Below are positions 53,173 through 62,132 of a stretch of 64,000 nucleotides of DNA, piece after piece (the stretch's first letter is position 1; each line of letters starts with the position of its first letter). The DNA lies in assembly GCA_963743875.1 (NCBI GenBank), contig CAVURM010000001.1, positions 682,001 to 746,000 of the forward strand, given 5' to 3'. Under the pieces are notes generated by a model. The model was given only the letters and a program-made list of their open reading frames with translations. It searched no databases and was not told the DNA's origin. The position numbers and the translations under genes were made by a program. This DNA comes from RHKX01 sp963743875 (lineage in GTDB: Bacteria > Actinomycetota > Thermoleophilia > Solirubrobacterales > 70-9).

Positions 53173-54843
53173 CTAGCCTGGGTACATCGACTCGATCAGC
53201 TCGGAGTACTCCTCGTTGATCGGTTTCCGCTTCAGCTTGATCGTCGGAGTCACGACGGTCCCGCCGGGTTCCCAGAACTCGGGGACGACACTCCAGCGTT
53301 TGATCTGCTCGACCCTGGAGAGCTGCGAGTTCGCCTCCTCGACCGCCGCTTCGAGCTCGGCGAGAAGCGCGGGGTCCTTCGCCATCGTCTCGATCGGGGC
53401 GTCGGCGATGCCCTCGCGCTGGGCTCGCACCGCCAGGGCGTCGGGGTCGAGCACCAGAAGAGCGGTGTTGTAGCTGCGGGCGTCGCCGATCGCAACCGCG
53501 AAGGCGATCAGCGGGGATGCGGCCTTGATCCGGGACTCGATGTTTGCCGGCGACATGTTCTTGCCGGAGGCGCTGATGATCAGCTCCTTCTTGCGGTCGA
53601 CGATCGAGAGGTATCCGTCTTCGTCGATCTGCCCGATGTCCCCGGTGTGAAGCCAGCCCTCCGCGTCGATGGTCTCCGCCGTCTTCTCGGGCTCTCCGCG
53701 ATAGCCGACCATCACCACGCCGCCTCTGATCAGGACCTCTCCGTCCTCGGCGAGGTCGATCTCGGTCTCGCCCGCAGGGCGGCCGACGGTGCCGATGCGG
53801 ACCTCGCCCGGAACGTTGACGGTCCCGACCCCGGTCGATTCGGTCATCCCGTAGCCCTCGCAGATGGTCACCCCGAGGCCCTGGAAGAACTCGAGGACGT
53901 CCCTGCGGATCGGTGCCGCGCCCGAGACGAGAAGCTGGGCGGTATCGAGGCCGAGCATGGCCCGGACCGCTTCGTCGGTGAGCTGATCGGGGTCGGAGGC
54001 CGACGCTCGCATGGCGTCGATCGCGTCCTTGAGCTTCTCCCAGATCCGTGGCACGGCCAGCCAGATCGTCGGTCGAACGGTGGTCAGCAGGCCGACGGCG
54101 GCGCGCATGTCGGCGACGCAGGTGATGGTCGAGCCGTTGTTCATCGCCGGGTAATGGGAGAAGATCCGGTCGGCGATGTGTGCCGTCGGCAGATAGGACA
54201 TGTAGCGACCGCGCTCCTCGAGCATCGGCAGCGCCGCTATCGAGGACTCCCAGACGGCGATCAGGTTCGCGTGGGAGAGCATCACCCCCTTGGGCGGCCC
54301 CGTGGTGCCCGACGTGTAGATCAGCGTCGCGATCTCATCGGATCCCACCGACCTCCAGGTCCGGTCGAAGTCGAAATCGGAGGCCTCCTCCACCCCGCGC
54401 CGCTCGAGCTCCTCGAGGCCGCCGCCGGGGTCGTCGACGACGATGATCTCGGGGTCGAGGGCAACCTGGCCCGCAGCCTCCCGCACCCGATCGAGGAAGC
54501 TCTCCTCGGTGATGACGATCCGGTTGGCCGCGTTCTCGAACAGGTAGACGATCTGCTCGACCGCCGACGTTCCGTAAACCGAGAACGGAGTCGCTCCGAT
54601 GTGCAGGGCGGCGGCGTCGACGAGGTGGAACTCCGGGCGGTTGGCGAGCATGACCGCGACCGTGTCCCCGGAACCGATGCCGAGCGCGGTGAGTCCCCGT
54701 GCGATGCGCTCGACGCGCGCGGCGTAGTCCGACCAGGTCAACTCGGAGCCTTCCTCGGTGGTCCGGAGTGCGACCTCGTTGGGGAACTTTGCGACCGTCT
54801 CCTGGAATGCCTCGGCGAGATTCGTGTTGCCTGCGGTGCTCAT
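53173..54843 (-). CDS. Long-chain acyl-CoA synthetase-type AMP-dependent ligase
   Basis: Adenylate-forming enzyme (556 aa) of the FadD/long-chain acyl-CoA synthetase group, activating a carboxylate with ATP and CoA. Core motifs are LIYTSGTTGPPKGVMLSHAN (P-loop), GYGMTESTGVGTVN, GWLHTGDIGQIDEDGYLSIV and DRKKELIISASGKNMSP with the C-terminal lysine region KLKRKPINEEYSELIESMYP. I take ATG 54843, which overlaps the stop of the upstream hydrolase gene (ATGA). Co-transcription with an SGNH hydrolase suggests lipid or ester turnover. Intact. Confidence 0.92.
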   Translation of the reverse strand: MSTAGNTNLAEAFQETVAKFPNEVALRTTEEGSELTWSDYAARVERIARGLTALGIGSGDTVAVMLANRPEFHLVDAAALHIGATPFSVYGTSAVEQIVYLFENAANRIVITEESFLDRVREAAGQVALDPEIIVVDDPGGGLEELERRGVEEASDFDFDRTWRSVGSDEIATLIYTSGTTGPPKGVMLSHANLIAVWESSIAALPMLEERGRYMSYLPTAHIADRIFSHYPAMNNGSTITCVADMRAAVGLLTTVRPTIWLAVPRIWEKLKDAIDAMRASASDPDQLTDEAVRAMLGLDTAQLLVSGAAPIRRDVLEFFQGLGVTICEGYGMTESTGVGTVNVPGEVRIGTVGRPAGETEIDLAEDGEVLIRGGVVMVGYRGEPEKTAETIDAEGWLHTGDIGQIDEDGYLSIVDRKKELIISASGKNMSPANIESRIKAASPLIAFAVAIGDARSYNTALLVLDPDALAVRAQREGIADAPIETMAKDPALLAELEAAVEEANSQLSRVEQIKRWSVVPEFWEPGGTVVTPTIKLKRKPINEEYSELIESMYPG

Positions 54844-55658
54844 CTCTCCCCGCAACCTATCGCGATCGTCTCCAGCTGAGGGCGTTTCGGCTCCCGACCG
54901 TCACCCGAGGAACGACCTCGGATCCTGCGGATCAGCCACGGGGTGAGGTGCTTGCACATCCAGGCAACATCGGAGGCGTAACGCACGACGGCCGGCGTGA
55001 CGGGCGGCTCCGGAAGCGGCCGGGCCCAGGCGCGATCGGGATCCCCGAGGCCGAGGGCCGCGGCCGCGGCTCCCGCGATCCGCTCGTGACCGTCGCCGTT
55101 GGCATGGAGGCGGTCGGAACACCAGAGCGTCGGGTGGGCGATGCCGTCGCGCTCGAGGTCAACGAGGACTGCGCCCCTGTCGGCAGCCATCGCCCGGAGC
55201 CTGGCGTTGAAGGCCTCCACCCGCGTTCTGATTCGCGTCGCTCCCACCGTGATCACCGCGGTCGGATCGGGAAAGGTGAACGTGAGAACGGTCGCGCCCT
55301 GTTGCCTCAGGGCCACCGTCATGGCCTCGAGATCGGCGACGACCCGGTCGAGGTCGAGGCTGCGTCGGAGGACGTCGTTGATCCCGCCGAGGACGCTCGC
55401 AAGGTCCGGTTCGAGGCTGAGCGCAGGGTCGAGCTGCTCGGTGCGGATCTGGGGAACCTTGCGGCCGCGAACCGCGAGGTTCGCGTACGTCAGGTTCGGA
55501 TTGGCGACCGCGAGACGCTCAGCCAGACGATCGGCCCATCCCCGATAGCCGCGGCCGTCTGGATACGGGTCCTCAAGCCCCTCCGTCGTCGAATCGCCGA
55601 GGGCGACGAATCGGGTGAAGGCCACTGGGCCTCCCGCGGGCCGATCACTGGCGGTCAT
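54840..55658 (-). CDS. SGNH/GDSL-type hydrolase
   Basis: Esterase/lipase-like protein (272 aa) with the SGNH blocks in order: FVALGDSTTEGLEDPYP (block I Ser), YANLAVRGRKVPQIRTEQ (block II Gly), VLGGINDVLRRSLDLDRV (block III Asn) and SDRLHANGDGHERIAG (block V Asp and His). There is no signal peptide, so it is probably cytoplasmic. A C-terminal extension of about 70 residues with VVRYASDVAWMCKHLTPWLI is found in actinobacterial members. ATG 55658; the stop overlaps the acyl-CoA ligase start. Intact. Confidence 0.9.
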   Translation of the reverse strand: MTASDRPAGGPVAFTRFVALGDSTTEGLEDPYPDGRGYRGWADRLAERLAVANPNLTYANLAVRGRKVPQIRTEQLDPALSLEPDLASVLGGINDVLRRSLDLDRVVADLEAMTVALRQQGATVLTFTFPDPTAVITVGATRIRTRVEAFNARLRAMAADRGAVLVDLERDGIAHPTLWCSDRLHANGDGHERIAGAAAAALGLGDPDRAWARPLPEPPVTPAVVRYASDVAWMCKHLTPWLIRRIRGRSSGDGREPKRPQLETIAIGCGER

Positions 55659-55680
55659 GTGGACACCTCGGTGCTGGGAC

Positions 55681-56427
55681 TCAGGCGGGGCTGCGCGGTC
55701 CGGGGATGTTGCGGAAGCTGAACGAGTCCGACTCCCTGCCGGCCTGAACGAACCAGCACTCGCCGCTCATCTCGCCGGTGAAGAGCTCCATCACGGTGGC
55801 GGCGACCTGCTCGGCCGGGATGATCGGCATGCCGGAATTCACCAGCTCGTCACGGAACGGGGCGATGATCGCCGACTCGGAGAAACCCGGGCAGACTGCG
55901 TTGAAGCGGATGTTGTCATCGGTGAGACCGACCCCGAGCGAGCGCGCGAGGCCGACGACGGCATGTTTGTTGGCCGCATAGAGGGGATCGAACGGAACGG
56001 CGGTCAGGCCCGCCAGCGAGGCCGTGGCGACGATGGAGCCCCCACCCCGCTCGCGCAGCACGGGCAGCGCCGCGACGGTGCCGAAGACGACGCCGTCGAG
56101 GTTGATTCCCATGACCCGGCGATAGCGGTCGACGTTGAACTCCTCCCCCAGTCCGATCCCGCTTGCGACACCGGCGTTGAGGAAGACGAGATCCAGGCCG
56201 CCATACTCGGCGATCGCGAAATCGACAATCGCCTCGTTGGCCTCGAGACTCGCGACGTCGGCCTCCACGAAGGAACCACCGACCTCCTCGGCCAGGGCGG
56301 CCCCGGACGCATCCACGTCGGCGACGACGACGCGCGCACCCGCTCCCGCGAGCGCCCTGACGGTCGCCGACCCGAGCCCGCCGGCCCCGCCGGTGACCAG
56401 TGCAACCTTGTTGTCCAGGCTCTCCAT
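55681..56427 (-). CDS. SDR family oxidoreductase
   Basis: Classical short-chain dehydrogenase/reductase (248 aa). Nucleotide-binding VALVTGGAGGLGSATVRALA, NAG at LVFLNAGVASGIGLGEEFN, catalytic Ser in GGGSIVATASLAG and YAANKHAVVGLARSLGVGL with the Tyr-x-x-x-Lys pair. ADVDASG after the second strand suggests NAD(H) preference. ATG 56427. It is separated by 22 bases from the SGNH gene and could be the first gene of an SDR-SGNH-ligase operon, implying oxidation of a hydroxy-lipid or ester, by inference. Divergent from LemA. Confidence 0.9.
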   Translation of the reverse strand: MESLDNKVALVTGGAGGLGSATVRALAGAGARVVVADVDASGAALAEEVGGSFVEADVASLEANEAIVDFAIAEYGGLDLVFLNAGVASGIGLGEEFNVDRYRRVMGINLDGVVFGTVAALPVLRERGGGSIVATASLAGLTAVPFDPLYAANKHAVVGLARSLGVGLTDDNIRFNAVCPGFSESAIIAPFRDELVNSGMPIIPAEQVAATVMELFTGEMSGECWFVQAGRESDSFSFRNIPGPRSPA

Positions 56428-56507
56428 CCGACCACCCTAGAAGACGGCGGCCGTTGAGCGAACCCGGATAGGTTTACCCCGATGAGCCCCGGGCCCCGGA
56501 TCAACTG

Positions 56508-57080
56508 ATGGTCGCGCTGATCCTGATCGGGGCGGTGATCCTCGCCGTCGGCCTCTTCGTTCTGCTGACCTACAACCGCCTGGTCCGGCTCCGGCTCGCA
56601 TGCGACAACTCGTGGGCCCAGATCGAGGTCGCTCTGAAGCTCCGCCATGACCTGGTGCCGAACCTCGTGGCGGCGGTCGCCGGCTATGCGGGCCACGAGC
56701 GGACCACGTTCGAGCGCACCGCGGAATCCCGCAGTGCGGCCATATCCGCAGTCGGGGCGGGACCGGCCGCACAGGGCCCGCTCGAGGGCTCCCTGGCCCT
56801 CGGGATCGGCAGCCTGATCGGAATCGCCGAGGCCTATCCCGACCTCAAGGCCAGCGAGAACTTCGCCACGCTGCAACGCGACCTGGCGTCAGTCGAGGAG
56901 CGCATCTCGATCACCCGACGCGTCTACAACGACACCGTCGAGACCCTCAACACCGCAGTCGCGGTGTTCCCGCCGTCGCTGGTGGCATCCGCATTCGGGT
57001 TCGGACCACGCGACTTCTTCACCGCCGACGCAGAGGTTCACATCGCTCCCGCGGTCAACATCGGCACGGACGCGACGTGA
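56508..57080 (+). CDS. LemA family protein
   Basis: A 190-residue LemA-family protein with one N-terminal membrane helix (VALILIGAVILAVGLFVLLT) and a long helical domain outside or facing the membrane: YNRLVRLRLACDNSWAQIEV, LKLRHDLVPNLVAAVAGYAG and ISITRRVYNDTVETLNTAVA. The C-terminus FFTADAEVHIAPAV is typical. Its stop overlaps the DUF2207 gene start, the common pairing of LemA with a large DUF2207 membrane protein. Function is unknown; relatives are linked to envelope stress. The ATG start directly precedes the transmembrane helix. Confidence 0.9.
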   Translation: MVALILIGAVILAVGLFVLLTYNRLVRLRLACDNSWAQIEVALKLRHDLVPNLVAAVAGYAGHERTTFERTAESRSAAISAVGAGPAAQGPLEGSLALGIGSLIGIAEAYPDLKASENFATLQRDLASVEERISITRRVYNDTVETLNTAVAVFPPSLVASAFGFGPRDFFTADAEVHIAPAVNIGTDAT

Positions 57081-58895
57081 AGCGATTTCTGCTGCGACTT
57101 GCCGGCGCATTCGTGGTCACCGCCATCGTCGGCTTCGCCTTCATGGTGATCCCGGCGATCCCGACCTCGGAGAAGGAGTACGAGATCACCGACGCCCGGA
57201 TCTCGGTCGAACTCCAGGAGGACGGCAGCCTGTTGGTTCGCGAGACGCTTCCGTTCGACTTCACCGGAGACTTCACCGGCGCCTACCGCGACTTTCCGCT
57301 CAACGGCGATGCCCGGGTGACGAATGCCGTCGTCAGCGAGGACGGCAAGGATTACCGGACCGGTGGCAATACGGCGCTGGGGTCCTTCGACTTCCCGGGT
57401 ACGTTCGGCGCCGAGAACCGCCGCAACGGCTACCGGATCGTCTGGCACTACGACCAGCAAGGTGGAACTCGCACCTTCGACGTCGTTTACCGGGTGGAGA
57501 ACGCGGCCACGATCCACGATGACGTCGTCGACGTCAGCTGGATCGTCTGGGGGGACCAGTGGGATTTCTGGCTCGACGGCCTGAGCGCCGAAATCTCATC
57601 CGAGGCGGGCGTCGCGCCAGAGGAGGCTTGGCTGCGTCCGCGCTCACTCGGTGCCGATGTGGAACTCGGCGACGCCGCCTCGGTCTCGGTCGACCGGATT
57701 CCCGAGGGAGAGAACGTGGGCTTCCGGGCCGTCTTCCCTCGCGAAGCGATCAGCGCCACGAGCGGGGCCGAGGTCGTCTCCGGCGACGGCCTCCCGGCCA
57801 TCGAGAAGGAGGAAGCGGAGCTCGATGACGGATACGGGACCTTCGGCAAGCTGAAGAACGCCGTCGTCGAGAACGTCCTGGCGATCTCGCTGACCATCTC
57901 GCTCCTTGCGCTGCTGGCGACGGCGCTGCTCTGCCTCCGGGCCCGCGAGCGCGACACCGGGGTCCCGAAATACCTGGCCGAGCCTCCCGAGGACATCTCC
58001 CCCGCGGTCGCCTACGCGATCGCCGAGGAGGGCGACTACGACGAGCGAGTCGTGCTGGCGACGCTGATGGACCTGGTCGACAGGGGGTACTACGAGGCTC
58101 GGGCAGCTTCCACCGAGGACCTCGATCTGGAGCTGAAGAAGTCGGGCGAACGCGGCGAGCCGCGCTCCGCGCTGGAGATGCACGAGAGCAGCGTCCTCGA
58201 CTTCTTCGACGAGCTGATCGAGGATGACTGGGTCGCGCTCGGGAAGATGAAGGACAGGATCCCCGCCCATTCGAGCACCTGGCGCAGCCGCTGGGAGGCG
58301 ATGAACGGCCACCTGGACGAGTCCGAGGCGGGCACGATCACCTGGGACCTGGATCTGCGGGCCTGGAGACTGGGAATCGCCCTCCTCGCCACCGTCGCGC
58401 TTGGCGCCGTGATTGCCCTGGCCTTCATCCGGACCCACCTGGTCGGAATCCCGGCGACGGCCCTGATCGGCACCCTGCTGTTCATGTGGGTACCGCCCTC
58501 GAACTGGCTGCGGCGGCTCGACTCTGCCGCCCGGGAGCGGAACGAGCGCTGGCTCGCCTTCAAGCACTGGACCGAGGACTTCCCCCGTCTCGACGACGAT
58601 CCGCCGGCGACGCTGAAGCTCTGGCGACGGATCCTCGTCTACGCCGTCGCCTTCGGGACGGCAGAGCGCGTCGCCAGGTCGGGCCGCATTCCGGCGCCCG
58701 TCGGTGAGGAGGCGGCGAGCTCCGGAGTCTGGACCTCGTACGCGATCGGCTCCGGGTTCGGGTACGGCTTCGGAGGGTTCTCGTCGGGCTTCGCGAGCCA
58801 GGTTGCGCCCGAGTCCTCGAGTTCCGGCTCGGGCGGGTTCTCCGGCGGCGGTGGCGGCGGCGTTCTCCGGCGGCGGTGGCGGCGGCGCCTGGTAA
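57077..58895 (+). CDS. DUF2207 membrane protein, one apparent frameshift near the end
   Basis: A roughly 605-residue membrane protein of the DUF2207 family. An N-terminal helix (LAGAFVVTAIVGFAFMVIPA) leads into a beta-rich exposed domain (YEITDARISVELQEDGSLLV, YRIVWHYDQQGGTRTFDVVY, VVDVSWIVWGDQWDFWLDGL). Three further helices follow at about 275 and 435-475. The tail is glycine/serine-rich. In the initial frame the tail degenerates into arginines; one inserted base near 58861 explains this, and the other frame gives FSGGGGGGAW, stopping at 58893-58895, the standard ending for the family. ATG 57077 overlaps lemA. The pair and the small SHOCT protein form a membrane module of unknown function. 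Confidence 0.85.
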
Positions 58896-58971
58896 CCGGT
58901 CGGTTGCAACCCGATCAGTGCTCTCGGAGTACCCTCACAACAACAATCACCACTGACTGAAAGGAATTGAA

Positions 58972-59361
58972 TTGCTGCTGGCTGACTACTCATTCGGCGA
59001 GGCCCTGGGCACCGTCCTCGCGGTCTTCATCTTCGTCGCCTGGATCATGGTGCTCTTCACCATCCTGTCCGACCTCTTCCGCGACCACGACATGTCCGGT
59101 TGGGGGAAGGCGTTCTGGGTCGTTTTCTTGATCTTCATCCCGTTCGTCACCGCCCTGATCTACCTGATCGTCCGCGGAAGTGGGATGCGCGATCGCGCGC
59201 TCAAGGAGCAGGCTGAGAACAAGAAGCACTTCGACGAATACGTGAAGGAGACCGCCGGGACCTCGAAGGTCGACGAGCTTGCGAGCCTCGCCGAGCTGCA
59301 CGACAAGGGCAAGGTCACCGACGCCGAGTATGAGTCGATGAAGGCAAAGCTGCTCGCCTAG
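58972..59361 (+). CDS. Membrane protein with PLDc_N-like helices and C-terminal SHOCT domain
   Basis: A 129-residue protein. Two membrane helices at about 12-32 (LAVFIFVAWIMVLFTILSDL) and 44-66 (FWVVFLIFIPFVTALIYLIV) match the PLDc_N-type hairpin; the C-terminus ASLAELHDKGKVTDAEYESM followed by KAKLLA is a SHOCT (short C-terminal) domain. TTG 58972 is preceded by AAGGA at proper distance. It sits 76 bases after the DUF2207 gene and is followed by an intrinsic terminator, so it may be the last gene of a lemA-DUF2207-SHOCT unit. Confidence 0.85.
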   Translation: MLLADYSFGEALGTVLAVFIFVAWIMVLFTILSDLFRDHDMSGWGKAFWVVFLIFIPFVTALIYLIVRGSGMRDRALKEQAENKKHFDEYVKETAGTSKVDELASLAELHDKGKVTDAEYESMKAKLLA

Positions 59362-59390
59362 CGAGCCGTCCACATCGAATCTGGGGGCTG

Positions 59391-59427
59391 CGCCCGGTCT
59401 GTTCATTCAGGCCGGGCGTTGTTGTTC
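59391..59427 (+). terminator. Intrinsic terminator after the SHOCT gene
   Basis: Stem of 11 bp (cgcccgg extended by tctg, pairing with cagg and ccgggcg, one G-T pair) with loop ttcatt, followed by ttgttgttc. It lies 30 bases after the stop at 59361 and is a textbook Rho-independent terminator. Confidence 0.85.
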
Positions 59428-59754
59428 TCCCTCAAGTTCCACGACGGGGATCGAGCTGCGAAGGAACCGCCTCCGGTAGCGCCCAGACCGCGGGGCCTGT
59501 CGCGGGGTGCGTCGCACCACTCGCTGACGCTCGGGTGTCGACGCACGCCCGCGCCACCCGCGGCAGGACCTCCACTGGGACGGACCCCGAGGGGGTCGGC
59601 CGGAGGATGTCTTCAAGGTGAACCCTACGAAACCGACCCTGTAGGTACGGAACTTAGGGTTCACCCGAGAATGCCCTCGTCAGGCGGGTGAAAGGTGGGC
59701 GAACGCTCGAGTCTTCCCCTCCCCAGCCCAAGCCGACTTCCGCCGGTCGAGCAC
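59428..59754. other. Gene-free 327-base stretch with one inverted repeat
   Basis: I see no coding sequence here; short frames on both strands have arginine/proline-rich shadow composition. The only structure is a perfect 10-base inverted repeat, ggtgaaccct at 59617-59626 and agggttcacc at 59656-59665, with a 29-base spacer that itself contains cctac/gtagg. The stretch lies past the ends of both flanking genes, so promoters are not expected. Confidence 0.5.
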
Positions 59755-60422
59755 CTATTCCATGACGCTGCCGCAGAGCACGTCGTCCAACTGGTCCCGA
59801 GGAAGGGCGGAATGCCCGAGGTCGCTCGGTCGGTCACGGCTGGTGGCAAGCCCGTCGATGAAGATCCGCAGGTACCGGCGCCAGATCCCGGGAGCGAGAT
59901 CGTGGGTCGCGTTGCTGACGGCGGCGATCATCTCGACGAGCAGCGGGAGGTCTTCGGCCTCGAAGTCGGGGCGGAGACTCCCGGATTCGCGTGCTCGCGT
60001 GATCAGCCGGTGGACCTTCGGCTCGATCCGAGCGCGCGCGGCCGCGAGTCGCTCCGCTCCGCGAGTGGGAACCAGGAGCGCCTGCTTCAGACCCCGATCG
60101 GCTGCGTGCATCTCCTGGGAGTTCTCGAGAAAGCTCACCAGTCCCAGCCACGGGTCGTCGAGGCTGAGAGCTTCCTCGGCGATCGCCTCGATCTCGGTGA
60201 TCTTGTCCTCGAGCAACTCGTCGATCAACGCCTCCCGATCCGGAAACCGGCGGTAGACGGTGCCGATGCCCACGCCGGCATGGCGAGCGATGTCGTCGAG
60301 GCTCACATCGACGCCGGACTGGGCGAAGAGGACCTTGGCAGAGACCAGTATCCGCTTGCGGTTCCGCTCCGCGTCCCTCCGCAGCGGCCGCGTGGCGACT
60401 GCCGTTGTGTGGGGTTCGCCAC
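59755..60422 (-). CDS. TetR family transcriptional regulator, start region with an apparent frameshift
   Basis: TetR-type repressor of about 222 aa. The helix-turn-helix is clear: RNRKRILVSAKVLFAQSG, VDVSLDDIARHAGVGIGTVY and RRFPDREALIDELLED. The rest is a ligand-binding helical domain ending near 59755. A GTG at 60306 would cut off the first helix, so the gene must start further upstream. In the frame of the HTH there is no start codon upstream, but GTG 60422 in a neighbouring frame (VANPTQRQS) joins it after one missing base near 60395. It is divergent from the DHA2 efflux gene and probably represses it. Confidence 0.82.
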
Positions 60423-60445
60423 TGATGGGATCAACTGTACATGAG

Positions 60446-60467
60446 AAACGGAGGTAGCCCTCCGCTT
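60446..60467. promoter_or_regulatory. Putative TetR operator between the regulator and efflux genes
   Basis: cggagg and cctccg flank tagc; the arms extend to aa/tt with one mismatch, giving a near-perfect 22-base palindrome. It lies in the 108-base intergenic region between divergent starts, the usual place for a TetR operator. Confidence 0.55.
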
Positions 60468-60530
60468 ATTGCCCGGAACCGGCTTCAGTAAGAATCCCCT
60501 AGACCGGGACCCGAATGGAGGTGAGTGATC

Positions 60531-62048
60531 TTGAGCGAACCCGCGGCACGCGGCGGCGAGGGGATCGCGTACGCCAGCCGGCCGGGTCGTTGGGTGCTGG
60601 CAATCGCCGTCCTTGGCTCCGGGATCGTCTTCCTCGACGGGACCGTCGTCAACGTCGCGCTGCCGCGGATCGGCGACGACTTCGGTTCCGAGACCAGCTC
60701 GCTGCAGTGGATCCTGAACGGCTACATGCTGACCCTGGCCTCGCTGATTCTGCTCGGGGGCTCACTCGGCGATCGCTTCGGGCGGCGGCGGACGTTCGTC
60801 GTCGGAGTTGCTTGGTTCACGGTGGCCTCGCTGCTCTGCGCGCTGGCGCCGAGCGCCGACGCCCTGATCGCGGCTCGCCTCCTGCAGGGGGTCGGAGGAG
60901 CCCTGCTCACACCCGGAAGCCTGGCGATGATCGAATCGAGCTTCCGTCCCGGCGATCGCGCACGGGCGATCGGCGCCTGGTCCGGACTCGGCGGCGTCGC
61001 GACCGCGCTCGGGCCCTTGCTCGGCGGCTATCTCGTCGAAGCGGTCTCCTGGCGGGCGATCTTCCTGATCAACGTTCCGATCGGCCTGTTCGTCGCGGTC
61101 ATGGCGACCCGACATGTGCCCGAGACCCGGAATCCGGACGCTCCCACCCGTCTCGATGGACTGGGCGCCGTCCTCGCTGCGATCGGACTGGCCGGCACGA
61201 CCTACGCCCTGATCGAGGCGCCCGACCAGGGCCTTTCGGCGCCGATCGTCGTCGCCGCGGTGGGCGGAGTGCTCGCGCTGATCGCCTTCATCGCCACCGA
61301 GCGGCGCAGCGCCCATCCGATGATGCCCCTGGGGCTCTTCTCCTCCCGCCAGTTCAGTGCCGCCAACCTGGTCACGTTCGTCGTCTATGCCGCCCTCGGC
61401 GGCGTCTTCTTCCTGCTCGTCGCCTTCCTGCAGATAGCGGCCGGTTACTCGCCGATCGCCGCCGGGGCCGCGTCGCTGCCGGTCACCCTTCTGATGCTTC
61501 TGTTCTCGGCCCGAGCGGGGGCGCTTGCTCAGCGCATCGGGGCGCGCATCCCGCTGACGGTCGGCCCATTGGTGATCGCACTCGGCATGCTGCTCATGGC
61601 GCAGATCGACCCCGACGCGAGCTACCTGACCTCGGTGTTTCCCGCCGTGGTCGTCTTCGGGCTCGGCCTGACCCTGGTGGTGGCTCCCGTCACGGCGACG
61701 GTCCTCGCCGCCGCCGACTCCCGGCACTCCGGCATCGCCTCGGGGATCAACAACGCCGTCTCGCGCGTCGCCGGCCTGCTCGCGGTGGCCGTGCTGCCGC
61801 TGATCGCGGGTCTGACCGGAGACGCCTTCTACGATCCGGTGGCGATGACCTCCGGCTTCCACACCGCGATGTACTTCACGGCCGCCCTGTCCGCTCTCGG
61901 CGGGGTGATCGCCTGGTTCACGATCGACTCCGACGTACTCGTCAGGGATGAGCCCGACGAGGCCGTAACCGGCGAGTTCTCCTGTCCGGTCAACGGACCG
62001 GCCGTGTTGCCGGGGCACGCGGTCGAGGATCCTGCGCCGGCCGCGTAG
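60531..62048 (+). CDS. DHA2-family (EmrB/QacA-type) MFS efflux transporter
   Basis: Fourteen-helix drug:proton antiporter (505 aa). Motif A is GGSLGDRFGRRRTFVVG; ARLLQGVGGALLTPGSLAMI and the antiporter motif C in GVATALGPLLGGYLVEAV are clear, and SGIASGINNAVSRVAGLLAV is typical near helix 13. GGAGG at 60517-60521 is nine bases before TTG 60531, better than GTG 60525 which is only three bases away, so TTG is preferred. Divergent from a TetR gene with a candidate operator between. Substrate unknown; hydrophobic drugs or cations are usual. Intact. Confidence 0.93.
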   Translation: MSEPAARGGEGIAYASRPGRWVLAIAVLGSGIVFLDGTVVNVALPRIGDDFGSETSSLQWILNGYMLTLASLILLGGSLGDRFGRRRTFVVGVAWFTVASLLCALAPSADALIAARLLQGVGGALLTPGSLAMIESSFRPGDRARAIGAWSGLGGVATALGPLLGGYLVEAVSWRAIFLINVPIGLFVAVMATRHVPETRNPDAPTRLDGLGAVLAAIGLAGTTYALIEAPDQGLSAPIVVAAVGGVLALIAFIATERRSAHPMMPLGLFSSRQFSAANLVTFVVYAALGGVFFLLVAFLQIAAGYSPIAAGAASLPVTLLMLLFSARAGALAQRIGARIPLTVGPLVIALGMLLMAQIDPDASYLTSVFPAVVVFGLGLTLVVAPVTATVLAAADSRHSGIASGINNAVSRVAGLLAVAVLPLIAGLTGDAFYDPVAMTSGFHTAMYFTAALSALGGVIAWFTIDSDVLVRDEPDEAVTGEFSCPVNGPAVLPGHAVEDPAPAA

Positions 62049-62084
62049 GGGCCGGGTCGACCTCCGCCGAGGAGCCTTTCTGGA

Positions 62085-62132
62085 TCAGTGAATGGGGTTC
62101 ATCCGGTATTTCGGAGCAATCCCATTCACTGA
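62085..62132. terminator. Bidirectional hairpin between convergent genes
   Basis: Perfect 12-bp arms tcagtgaatggg (62085-62096) and cccattcactga (62121-62132), with an inner tccg/cgga hairpin in the loop. The stop codon of the minus-strand SDR (62126-62128) lies inside the right arm. It probably ends transcription of both the efflux gene and the SDR. Confidence 0.65.

Noticed and set aside
57644..58993. Minus-strand 449-codon open frame opposite the DUF2207 gene
   Set aside because: Low-complexity shadow; the plus-strand gene has membrane helices and family text throughout.
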